Assembly: GCF_963678635.1 (NCBI RefSeq)
Contig: NC_087062.1
Coordinates: 24,324,177 to 24,388,176 of the forward strand
Length of the DNA: 64,000 nt
Origin: Symsagittifera roscoffensis
Taxonomy: Eukaryota; Xenacoelomorpha; Acoela; Convolutidae
Reading direction: 5' to 3'
Numbering within the stretch: position 1 is the stretch's first letter; each line of letters starts with the position of its first letter. Below, piece after piece: positions 10,651 through 22,100 of this stretch. The notes under the pieces are model-generated. The model was not told where the DNA came from. It searched no databases and was given only the letters and a program-made list of their open reading frames with translations. The translations under genes and the position numbers were made by a program.

Positions 10651-11150
10651 GTGACCTATGGATAGCAACTAACGGTTTGAAAAAATCCATCAAAAAAGAG
10701 GCGAAATCGGCAGACACCTGGGACGTATCACGAGTTTACAAAAAAGCCAATTTTTCACTAAAAAACTGATAACACAAAAACTAGGAAGAATTAACCAATG
10801 TGCCTCTTTACAATCCCCATTCCAACGTGCTTCTTTGCCTTCTACCCACACTTGAAAGGAACAAAATTCAGCTATTGAGTAACATAAAAAGGAAACAAAA
10901 TTATCAAATTTTTTGAATAATCAAAAATAACCAACTTTACTTTAAAACATAGAAAAGACTTTATATGCGTTGGAATACGCATCTCAACAAAGTGAGAAGA
11001 ATCCAGACCCCACCTACTTCGAGATACTGGACAAGACCACCGATATGTATGATGTAGTCATCACTCACGCTATCACTACCGGCTCTAATTATTACTCCCG
11101 GATCTGCAATGTCCAACAAAATAGTCATTTTAGTAGGGCCGGTAGCTCAC
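10650..11150. other. No gene recognised; diverged 178 bp monomer
   Basis: A diverged copy of the 178 bp repeat (GATAGCAACTAAC..., AAGCCAATTTTTCACTAAAAAACTGATAAC) lies at ~10660-10800. The 85-codon open frame starting at 10970 ends inside a dispersed repeat and has no splice or domain support. Confidence 0.4.
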
Positions 11151-11345
11151 TAAGAGAAGCAAGACCGCTCGTATCAGGGCGAAGCCTTGAATGTTCCGAC
11201 TGCCTTTTAAGGTCTATGGAGCATTAATAAAATGAAAAATATCAATGTAATAGATAAAATAAAAATGAAATTTTTTGAAAAAAATTTGAGATTTTATCTA
11301 AAAACATCCCCCCACACGTCATATTAAGTACAAAGTGAATAAGTT
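11151..11345 (+). repeat. Dispersed repeat family C, truncated copy
   Basis: Begins GACCGCTCGTATCAGGGCGA and ends near CACACGTCATATTAAGTACA. Family C shares the end GACTGCTCGTATCAGGGC, a hairpin CAGGGC-GAA-GCCTTG, then GTTCCGACTGCC, and further in CACACGCCATGTAAATTACA. This copy lacks the far half. Confidence 0.6.
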
Positions 11346-11361
11346 AAGGTAAATAAGTGCT

Positions 11362-12408
11362 AATCAAGCTACGATATTGGGCTACAGATAGCAACAAACA
11401 TTTTTGAATAGTTCTTCGAGACAGAAATAAGCAAAGCCGTGGGAAGAAACACGATTTTTCGAAAAAAATCAATTTTTCCCTAAAAAATTAATTACCAATA
11501 CTGGACGAAATAACCAGTGGCCATTATATCAAAATCAAGCTATGATATTGCGCTACAGATAGCAACAAACATTTTTGAATAGTTCTTCGAGACACAGGAG
11601 AAATAAGCAAAGCAGTGGGACCAGCCACGATTTTTCAAAAAAAAAAACAATTTTTCACTAAAAAATTAATTACCTAAAAACTAGGAAGATTTAACCAATG
11701 GCCATTATATCAATATCAACACACGATATTGAGCTACAGAAAGCAACAAACATTTTTGAATAGTTCTTCGAGACAGAGGAGAAATAAGCAAAGCCGTGGG
11801 ACGAAACACGATTTTTCAAAAAAACCAATATTTCACTAAAAAATTAATTACCCAAAAACTATGAGGAAATAACCAGTGGCCATTATATCAAAATCAAGCT
11901 ATGATATTGGGCTACAGATAGCAATAAACATTTTTAAATAGTTCTTCGAGACAGAGGAGAAATAAGCAAAGCAGTGGGACGAGCCACGATTTTTCAAAAA
12001 AATCAATTTTTCACTAAAAAATTAATTACCCAAAAACTAGGACGAAATAACCAGTAACCAGTATATCAAAATCAAGCTATGATATTGAGCTACAGATAGC
12101 AATAAACATTTTTGAATAGTTCTTCGAGACAGAGGAGAAATAAGCAAAGCCGTGGGACGAAACACGATTTTTCAAAAAACCAATTTTTCACTGAAAAATT
12201 AATTACCCAAAAACTATGAGGAAATAACCAATGGCCATTATAACAAAATCAAGCTATGATATTGGGCTACAGATAGCAACAAACAATTTTGAATAGTTCT
12301 TGGAGACAGAGGAGAAATAAGCAAAGCCGTGGGACGAAACACGATTTTTCAAAAAAAAACAATTTTTCCCTAAAAAATTAATTACCTAAAAACCTAGGCA
12401 GATTTAAC
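11362..12408 (+). repeat. ~178 bp tandem repeat, six copies
   Basis: Units start near 11362, 11533, 11714, 11893, 12071 and 12248. Each has GATATTGGGCTACAGATAGC, GTTCTTCGAGACAGAGGAGA, an AGCAAAGCCGTGGGACGAAA block and TTTTTCACTAAAAAATTAAT. Copies are highly similar, with small indels in A-runs. This is a local satellite with no coding potential. Confidence 0.85.
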
Positions 12409-12609
12409 CCGAGATTCTCTCCGTGGCGTAGCGAGAGTCTCTGTATCCTCCGGGGGGGAGGGGGGAGGGATTTTACAAGAATTTTAGTCAATTTTACAAG
12501 CATTATTTTAGCATTGCAAGCATTTTAGTCAATTTTGGTATTTGTAACGACACGTGACATAAATTTTTATTCTTTTTTCTGTCATTCGAAAATTTGAAGA
12601 AAAAAAAGA

Positions 12610-12870
12610 AGTGGAAAAAAATCGATTTAAATCGATTTAAAATCGATTTGGATCGATTTCATTTTAGGTCAGATTTAAGATCCATTCAAATCGATTTAAA
12701 ATCGACTGGAATCGATTTTTTTAGCGTTGAAATTAAATCGATTTAAATCGATTTAAAATCGATCCAAATCGATCTGAATTTTTTGTTTTGACTAGCTTAC
12801 TTTTTTACAACTTAAATCGATTTCAATCTAATCTGCAGACTTTTTTCATACTAAAATCGATCGAAATCCA
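12610..12870. repeat. AAATCGATTT palindrome cluster
   Basis: About a dozen ATCGAT cores, mostly within AAATCGATTT or AAAATCGATTT, lie in ~260 bp, spaced roughly one or two helical turns apart in places. It follows a G-rich strip at 12450-12475. It may be a degenerate minisatellite of an 11 bp unit or an array of protein sites. Confidence 0.65.
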
Positions 12871-13330
12871 TTTTTGTCAGTGCGGGTAGGATGAAGAATT
12901 CAACACACACACATCCAGAACAAGAAGCTATTACAGATGTTTGATAGCCCAAAAATCTTCGCGATATAGTATTCATCTGCAAACACTGTACCTATCGAGC
13001 CATTTCTGGTAAAAATCTTAAACCAATAACAAAGTTAACTCACCAAAACCACTTCGTCTCCTAATTGCCTTTAATGAAGATTTACAATTGTTTTATGGAG
13101 GACCATTTTGAGATGGAGAAGGAAATACAATTTGCATTTTAAATATTCAATTTTCTCATTGGTCATGTTAACCCGTACAACAGGCTATAAAAACAGGATC
13201 AAGTTTTTAACAGAATATATATTTACTCGCATTTTTCCCAAATTAATTAAGTCAGGTCAAAATTCTGGTTTTTTTTTTTAAAAAAAACTTATTTTGTAAG
13301 TTTCGTACTAAAAAGGGAAAAAATTCCATA
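12871..13330. other. No gene recognised
   Basis: AT-rich sequence between the palindrome cluster and a dead retroelement. I see no exon, RNA gene or repeat structure here. Confidence 0.4.
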
Positions 13331-13334
13331 TTCT

Positions 13335-14875
13335 GTCGAGTACGGGACTACCCCGATCGCGCTATTGTAGAAAGAATGATTCAAGCCCTCAAAAGAAAAC
13401 TTAGAACAATGTATCGAAAAAAATGGGTCAAATATTCAAGACAATCTAAAATCTATCACTTAGATAGCCGTGTAACAAAAAATTCAGTAATCCATTTTTC
13501 CTCTTTTGAGCTACATTTTGGTAGGAAGCCAAATTTCGAGTAAACCACTATGTCTGAAAGCTTATTTAGATCGAGAAAACCTAATGAGGGATGGTAAACT
13601 CAGACTCTGTCGCTGAGACCCCACATTAACAAATTCTCAAAAAACTCGCCTAATCAGCTACTGCGTGGATGACGTGCAAGAAGTCATTGTCAAACGAGGA
13701 GGAATTAAAAGCTTTAAAGACACTCTTAGCTCATAACCAGGTGATAGCAGCACCGTTGCGTAACAACCTTTCAACCGGAACTCTGAGGTTTAGACCGGGC
13801 ACACTCATCCCATCTTCGTAAAAGTCAAAGAGTAACGTTGAACAACTTCTCATTTCAAATCTTAACCATGTCGTGGTTTTTCGGAAAGTTTTTGACAAAA
13901 AATCGGGGAATTAATCATTCAAACTAATCAAAGATAAGGTTATTAAGGTCATAAACAACATATATATAACAAATCGAGGCAAAGTCGTCCGAAAAATAAC
14001 ATCTTTTTATCACATTAAAGTCTAATTATCATACAGCTTCAGACCGTAGTTCGAGACCTGCACCAGCAAAAAAAGAGCAAAAAGCAACAACAGGACACAT
14101 CAAGTTCGACATCATCGGGCGATAACACTCGACTCGCAATCTGACACCTTAGCAGAAATTTTTCTCAGAATCAAAAGTCACAACTTCTCCCCAATTTTCT
14201 GCAATTATCATCAAACTTCAGAGCCATAGCCCCGAAACAACTTAGGAGAGTAGATAGTCAAGCTCCAGAGCTGTCACGCATTCCGGCTCTAACTGCCGAG
14301 CTCGCCAGATTGTCGTCAAGTTCCGCAGGGGTCATTTCTGTCCCCATAGCTGAATCGTCACCCACTGACAAACCAATTTCTACCCATCAACTGGACTCTG
14401 ATAAGCCAACCTCATCCTAACGACTGGATACAAATCAGAGACTCAACATACTATTCTCGGTGGATAAATTGATCCCAGCGAAACAGACCATTGCAAATAA
14501 GGAGCTAAATACTTCTGTCACCAAACCTCGCCCAAAACTGCACATAATGCCCGCCCAGTCAGATCTAGTACCAGTACCATCGGAGTAATTGGACTAACAA
14601 GAAACCTCAAGTGTGCCCTGTAGCGTTCTCAAAGCCAACGAAATCGCCGGATTCAAGCCCAGTAAAATTGCCTCAAGACCAAGACGACAACGTATCAACA
14701 TCTTTAAGATCGAGCGGACGTACGAAAAGCAAACAAAATTTTATGACAGTCTGGTTAGACATGCAGCAAAGGAAGTTTTTGAAGCAAACATGTCAGGAAT
14801 CAAAGACTCTATAACGGTATCGCCAGAAAAATTGCTTACAACGTCTTCAGCGACTAGAAAAATCATATTTTAATA
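13335..14875 (+). pseudogene. Degenerate Ty3/gypsy-like integrase fragment
   Basis: Around 13345-13560 the plus strand reads AIVERMIQALKRKLRTMY, then SRVTKNSVIHFSSFELHFGR. This is the segment that follows the catalytic Glu in Ty3/gypsy integrases. Frameshifts and stops break it. Downstream sequence to ~14875 has better GC content and short coding-like pieces (for example 14613-14873) that I cannot assign; they may be the element's 3' end. Upstream pol domains are absent. The family assignment rests on this one segment. Confidence 0.6.
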
Positions 14876-15940
14876 GGAAAAACTCAAAAAAAAACTTTCA
14901 AATTTTACCTACTTATTCAAGTAACTTTTTTTATTAAGTTTCCTAATTTTGCACTTGAGATTTTCCCTAGAGGGGGAAGGGTGACGGCTGCGTAGCCTTA
15001 TAGTGAAAACCATTGCTAGTCTACACCATTTCCTTCGACAGTTTAATTGAATGTGTTTTGGGTTGTCAATGTCGGGACAGGCAATCCTCCTTGACAGGTT
15101 GCTAAAACTTAACTTAAATCTGTTAGCTAGAATTTCAATAGTAGTTTACTATTTCACCTCATTTTTTTTCTGTGCTCAAGTAAACTTGATATTAAGATAA
15201 ACTGTCCTGCCCAGGTGTAATTGTGTGAGCAAACTCCGATCTTTAAGGGCGGAAGAAAACGCAGAAACTCATATTAAAAATTGGCTGAAAATAACAATAA
15301 AAATCCTTTGTTTGTATCACCAACAACTTTGAGGGAGATAGGCGGTGTCTTCCTAAAAGATCTCAAACAGCTCATTTCGCCAAGTACGCATGAGAAAAAT
15401 TTGCTGCTCTTATCTTGTTGCCAGTATTTTTCTGAATTAATTGATGGTTAAAGTCATTTTTCTAACTTTTAGTTTCGTAAAATTCACTTTTTTTACTGTT
15501 TTAGTCGACTTGGGTCAATGAGGTTGAAATAACAAGTTTACCAACTGTTGCAAGCTGAAGTATTTTCAAATGTTTTCAAAGATACTGCGTTTGAATGAAT
15601 AGCTTGCCCAAAAACTAAAAATGTTGCAAACTGATTCTTGATATGGATAAACTTGAAATTAATCAGAACCACTAGCTTGCTCAGAACCACTAATTTATGC
15701 GATTAGATTGGTTAATATAGACGGGCTTGCTAGTCTGGTTCAAATCTGAGCCGAATCGATCCTGCGTAATAGTTAATTCAAGCAGACTTTCCTAGAGCTT
15801 GTTGTGAACAATTACCGACATCAACAAGAGTGACTTTCGAACTTTCGTTTTTTCTTTTTTAGTTATTATTTAAGATTTGGTTTTTTATACTTCGTGTTGT
15901 AAGTTGGTCTGAAGTTTATTCTAAAACTGGAGTTTTTTTT
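14876..15940. other. No gene recognised; upstream of dioxygenase gene
   Basis: About 1 kb of AT-rich DNA 5' of the plus-strand dioxygenase gene, presumably holding its promoter and 5' UTR. A purine strip AGAGGGGGAAGGGTGA lies at ~14970. No TATA box or initiator can be assigned with confidence. Confidence 0.35.
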
Positions 15941-16149
15941 ATGAAAACTATTACAAAAACCGGTAGTATTTTCATAGATTTAGAAGCCCAGATGAAGAAA
16001 AGCGGGATCATAAATGGGGTTCAACTGAATCCCGAGTGCCACAGTGTCACGGCGGAAACCACTGAATGTTCAAACTTTGTCCCGAAGTTCTCAGATGGGC
16101 CAGCAAGCTGGGCGATTGATCCGGCACTTTTCACTATAGATTGTCAGAA
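15941..16149 (+). CDS. Dioxygenase exon 1
   Basis: Residues 1-69 plus two bases of codon 70; donor GTAAAT. Starts MKTITKTGSIFIDL. Confidence 0.75.
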
Positions 16150-19100
16150 GTAAATTTAACTGGCCCTCGAATTTTAATGGCCTTGGAGGTTACCTTCGAT
16201 ACCAATTAAAAGAGCTTTGATAGCCAAAAACGCATGAAATTTTAAAAATCAGAAAACTTTCCAAAATTTGGTCCATATGGAACTTCACCGGCTACTGAAT
16301 CTAAGAACTTAGACATATTTTAGGTACCAGAATAGTCTGGATTTCAGTACTGAACTCAGAGATCGGATAACGGATACTTTTATGAAAGTAGGTTTGGTTC
16401 ATTTAACCAACACGGGATCAATGACACCGAAGACATTGAAAGCTCCATTCGAGCACATTTTGGGTACTGATTTGCAATTCGAGCCTGGATCAAATCCACG
16501 GCAAGCGATTGAAGAGGATGTTTTCGAAACTGGAGTTTCCAGTCAGGTAAAATAGAGTTTCTCGGAGTAATTTTTCAAGGCTTTCTTTTTTGGAAAATCA
16601 CAATTAATAAAAGCCAAATGTTTTTTTTTGGAAACATTCAAGATATGCAAGATATAATGTAAATGCAAGTTGCCCAATATTATGAGTAAAAAGGCAGCAT
16701 CTTCCAATTGTTCGATTAAAAAACTCGCTTACCAGCTTGTTCTGAAACCCAATCGAATATGAGAAAAATAGTCTGACTCAGGCGCGGATCTAGGAAAATC
16801 TCGAGGAGGGGGGGGGCGGATTTTCAAAAATATTTTGAAAATTTAGTTGACCTTTTTTAAGGTGGACCAAATTGACTTTCTGAGGTCTCGCAAACCACTA
16901 CGACCATAATTTGACCAAAGTTTCTGCGCCGCATGCAAATTTTTGAAAAAAGGCCAAAAAAAGGCTTTTAGGCATTTTTTGGAAAATTTCGACCAAAAAA
17001 TCGCGTATTTCGGCGCGCGCTTCCCCTCAAAATAAGTATAGATTGGCGCCAAAGGCGCCTTTAAAAACATTTAAGGTCAGTCAGCTAAAAACAGATAGCT
17101 CAAAATAGTACAAAGGGGAGACCCTTTGGGTCGGCAGGGGGTCGAATCCCTCAAGAAGGGCGTCCGTGTACTTCATCGCATTAACTATTGTTTCAATTTC
17201 GAAGAGAGATTTAGTTCATGTGAACAAATTAATGAATATATTTTTTCAAAACTGAAAGCTTCAGCTTCGAAACTTACTGGTCAAAAACTATCTTTTATGG
17301 TTTGATCCATCATTAAATGAAGCTCCAAGTTAGATATTTCAATCACGGATATTTTTATTACAATTAAATTATTTAATCAAAAAACAAAATAATGTGTTAT
17401 ATTTGTATTTTATAATCTTCAAAATCTTTAAATCAAAGACAATCAAATTATTTCAATCGAACTTGCTTTTGTTGCCCAGGAGATAGTGTATTATCATCAT
17501 GAGATGCAATACGCCCATCAATCCATACAAACCATAGCTTTTCTCTGTCTCGATTTGAGTGCTGGAGTGGACGGATCCACCTACTTCTCCGACAACATCC
17601 GAGTCACTCGGGATCTGGAAAACCTTCCAGTGGGACGAAAGCTGAAAGAGAGGGGAGTGTGTGTTAGCAGGCGGTGGGAGAAGAGTGACAGGTGTCAGGC
17701 TAATTACGTGTTTGGACTGACTGATAATCGGAAGGTGGCATTGGAAAGAGCACAACAACAGTAAGTTTGAACTTATCTTCGAAAAATTACTAAATTGTAT
17801 AGTATCTGTATGAGAGCGGGCTTATTCAGTTGATGTTTTTAATAGCTTCTTCCGCTGAAGTTTTTTAATTTGTAATTTTTATAATATTTTGTTGAATATG
17901 ACAAAATAAAGACAAGCTCCAGAATTTCGCAATCTTGATTTCGATACATATAGGTTTCAATTCATTGTGTCGCAGTGATCTTTTTCTGTGAAGCAAACGT
18001 AGCTTTGCAGCCAGAAACGTCATCAAAACAATTTAACAACTCTATAATAATAAAATTTTTGTATTAACAATTGATTTTTTTATTTGTTATCACTAGAAAC
18101 TGGCGGATTTAGGGGGGAGGGGGGAATGCGACCTTCACACCAACGACCCCCCACAGCAACAATTCGACCCCCTCACCAATCAAAAGGGTCCCCCACTTTG
18201 TTTTTTTTTCATGACATAAATTCTAGACTGACCAACTCTAAGATTTTTCTAATGGCGCCTTTGGCGCCATTATATACTAACTTTGAAGGTGAAGGGGAGC
18301 GCGCGCCAAAAAAAAACGTTATTTTTTGTTCAAAAATTTTCAAAAACTGCCTTTTTTGACGTAAGTTTGTTTCAAAACTTTGCCTGCGCCTTAAAAATTT
18401 TGGTCAGAATAGGGTGTTCTGGTAGTGGTCGGAAAATCAAAGTTTTTCAAAATTTTTTCGAAAATCTGCCCGTCCCTTTGAGAAAATCCAAGATCTTCCC
18501 TGATTAGGAAGATGGTTGACCTTGAATTGCATGCCGATGGGTCTCTAACCGGGAAGTACTTCCCACCAGTGTACGAGTACTGTCCCTTCAATGGAATGAA
18601 CATGTTCTTCACGTCTGTTGCAGGCCACACCCTTCCTTCAGATGAATCCGAAAATCAGGTGATTATTTTCGATGGATCATGGCCAAGTTTAAGTCTGTGC
18701 TGATTAAGCTTACTTGAAAAGATAAGACAAAAGATAAATAAGTTGAAAACAAATGTAGCCGTGATATCTTCTGTCTTATTCTGATTGTTTCTGAGAATCA
18801 AGCTTGACGATGCTTGCGATCTGAATAGAGTAGATTAGCTTTTCATCTGAGAATCGTTTATCTTTTAATTTTGAAGCGATGAAAAGAAGGATTGTTTTTC
18901 ACATATCTGCCGCTTTCTCTGCAATTATTAGAAATTCTAGATGAATATTTCGACATTCTGGATGATGAATGAGAAAGTTTATAAGAGTACAGTCAAAAAA
19001 TATTGTAAATAGTCAGTGTCAAGGCGTCACCTAATAAGAGGAGGCCACAGGGGTGTTATAACTGCCAAAAAACTCTCCGTAAATAGGAGAACCAGTTTGA

Positions 19101-22100
19101 AACGTTGGAATTAAAGATCGCGTTGGAAAGCTAAGGATCTAATCTTGGCCCTCATCTAGGCTTCCTACACTTAGACAGAAGTTAACGAAAAACTCAGCAA
19201 GGTATTTAACAAAATGCTTAAACCTGATAGGTTATTATTTAGCAGCTTTCATTTTATGTGTTCTGTTTTATGTGAACGGAAACTTCCCATCTTTAGATCC
19301 TTAGCTTTCCAGCAAACCACTTTACTTTCAATTCTTTAAGCTGCTCCTGCTATTAACGAGATTTGTTTAGCCTAAGAACACCTCTCTTACGCCCACTAAC
19401 TAAATGGGCAAAAAACGCCTTGAAAATCATTTTTCACGTATTTTTTTCGGCCATACTTTAATACACAACGAATAATTTTTGGCAGTCGCAGAGAAAACGC
19501 CAGAAAAAAATCATAGAAAAATTTTTCATGCCATCGCTTGGAAACTAAAGAACCAATTTTTATGTCTTGTGACTGTAAGAAGAGAGGCTTAAATTATTAG
19601 CCACTCTTCGTGGAAAAAAAATTTAATTTCGGCTAGTTGCTTAAGTTTTCAATGATAAGAGAATTTATTTAGCAGGAGATTATGCAGTTTATTACACAAC
19701 CCAATTTTTGGCCGAAAAACCGTTTTTCAATTGTATTTCATTGAAAGCATTTTTCAATAATTCAATTGTAAGCATCAATTGTAAGAGACTATTGCTATTT
19801 TTTTTTGTTTTTTTTGCAGTAACAGAAACTTTTGATTTTACTCGTAAATTTTTTACTTTTAAGTTTGCTTTAAACATGATTTTACTTTGCATTGACCTCC
19901 CCGAGTTTTCGATTTATGCATTCAATTAAAAAATTAACTTGGCCGACGTCAAAATAGATCAATAATTTTTAGAATATTTATAATCTAGCAAATGTCTAAA
20001 CATTTTACAACTTCCCTAATTCGGAAAAATAGTTTATCGTGCAAAAAACTTTCCCTATAGTGTTAAGACTCAAATTTCATCTGAGAATCTGGTATTTACT
20101 ATATCTAATAGAATTAGTTAATATTGAGCATGATAAAACTTTGAGCAAAAAATTGGAGGTTCAAAAAATTGTTTTCGGACATGAGTTTTTGCGCACTTGT
20201 CATATATTTAGTCACGCTTTCGTTTGCAAGGAGAAGTCCCAGGCAAATTGTTCTGAGTGTCTAGAAAAACCAATATAAATTGCCTATTTTCAGAACGACT
20301 TCGGAGAAAAGCTGGAAGAAAGAGCCATTCATCCCATTTTTGTCTTTTTCACTGCTATAATTAATTCAAACATTCAATCACCGCCCACAAAATAAAAAAT
20401 TTTATTGTGTTTTCGCCAACGCTATCAATGCTTTCGAACGACTAATTCAAAACAAATTTACAATTGTATTGCACAAACTTTTTGTCCTCTCTAAAACCAA
20501 AAAAAAACTAGACTTTGTTTTTTGAATTTGGCTATTTCATTTTTCCAGTTTTCAGTAAAAAGGGGCGGAAAATTGAAAAGAACAGCCTTAAGAAACCGAC
20601 TTACTTTTTAATATTTTCAAAAGCACTCTTCAAAAACCCTAAATCCAACCCTTCCGAATATTGGTTTTCAAGACCTTTGACAGAATAATTTAGAAGAAAC
20701 CACTCAATCATTAATTGGAGAGTCTGTTATTTTTGATATTTAATGATGTTACTTTTGAACTCAAGCAAATTGTTCGATCACAAAAAGTCCAAAAAAATCT
20801 TAATTTCTAAAAAAAACATTTGCACGCAAATTTTGGGTAACGAGAAATATCACATGGCTTGAGATTGAGTCCTTATCACAGCATTTCTTATTTTCCACTG
20901 CAACGAAAAACTTGCAAACAGTTTTCGTCGTGTCCACACAAAAGCAAAAAACATTTTCCGTTTTTTTTCAGTGCTAATAAGAGAGAGCAAGAATTATTCA
21001 TGGCGTCAATGAAAAATTTCTAAGTTTTCTGGCTTCGATATCAAATATACTACTTTTTTTCTTCAAAAAAAGTGTTGTTGGACGACTAACTCATCGCGTA
21101 GAAAATAACAGATTTATATTAGCTAATAGTCAACTTTTTCAACGCTAAAAAACGATCATTAACAGGCATTTTTTTTACTTCTGTTGTTATAGCCGCTTGT
21201 TTTCCATTACAAAAAGATTTTTAAAAAAATTTCAAAAAAAACACAATTTCAACAAACTTAACGTTTTGAGAATCAATTGTTTTTATCATTAGCCAAGTTA
21301 TTTGATAAAATGTTAGCACCACTTTAAAGAGACATAATATTTTGATTGAATTTTTTTTGTTAATTGTTCCTTTCCAGTAAAATACAGTTTTTAATTGTGT
21401 TTTGCTTTGACCTGCTGCATTTGTTTTTTGATATTTGCAATAAAATCAGGCCTCAGAAATAAATTGGTTGACTTCAAACAAAATCCATGAATATTTTGAA
21501 TATTTTCAAATCCCCAGCACCCGTCAAAGAATCTTGATTTACTTTTGTCCGGATATATGGTTTTTGGGGTTAATAGTATAACAGTACACAAAAACGACCT
21601 AATTTCATCTGCAAATCTGGTAAATTCCATATCTAACGGTATTAGTATAAAATTCAAGCAAAATATTTGATGAAAAAAATCCGCAAAAATTTTTGTATTA
21701 AATTTTTTTAGTTTACACTGCAAAGAAAAATTTCCCTGCATTTTTTTTGGCGTCGAGGTAAAATTTAGTTTTGTATGTTTTTCTTAGAGCTAAAGAGGCA
21801 ATATTAAGAAAAGATCCATTCATTGCGTATTCGTATTTTCCTCTACAACTGTTTTCTAGGCTTCAATTATGAACGATATATAATATTTTTGCTTTTCAGA
21901 CCCAATAAGAGAGGGTTTAGGATGAGTCATTCATCTCGTAAAAAATAACAAACCTATATTAGTTTAATGCAGGTAATTATTGACTTTTTTAGCAGGTAAT
22001 TATTGACTTCTGTTGCACAAATAGCTTTTTCTCCTTAAAATCACCGAAAGATTTTTAAGAGGTAAAGTATCAAAAAAGGTAATTGATATAATCTAATAGC

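Noticed and set aside
10970-11227. 85-codon open frame
   Set aside because: Its second half is dispersed repeat family C; no domain, donor or acceptor support.
21391-21741. 116-codon minus-strand frame in dioxygenase intron 4
   Set aside because: It lies in a degenerate tandem repeat whose other copy does not keep the frame.
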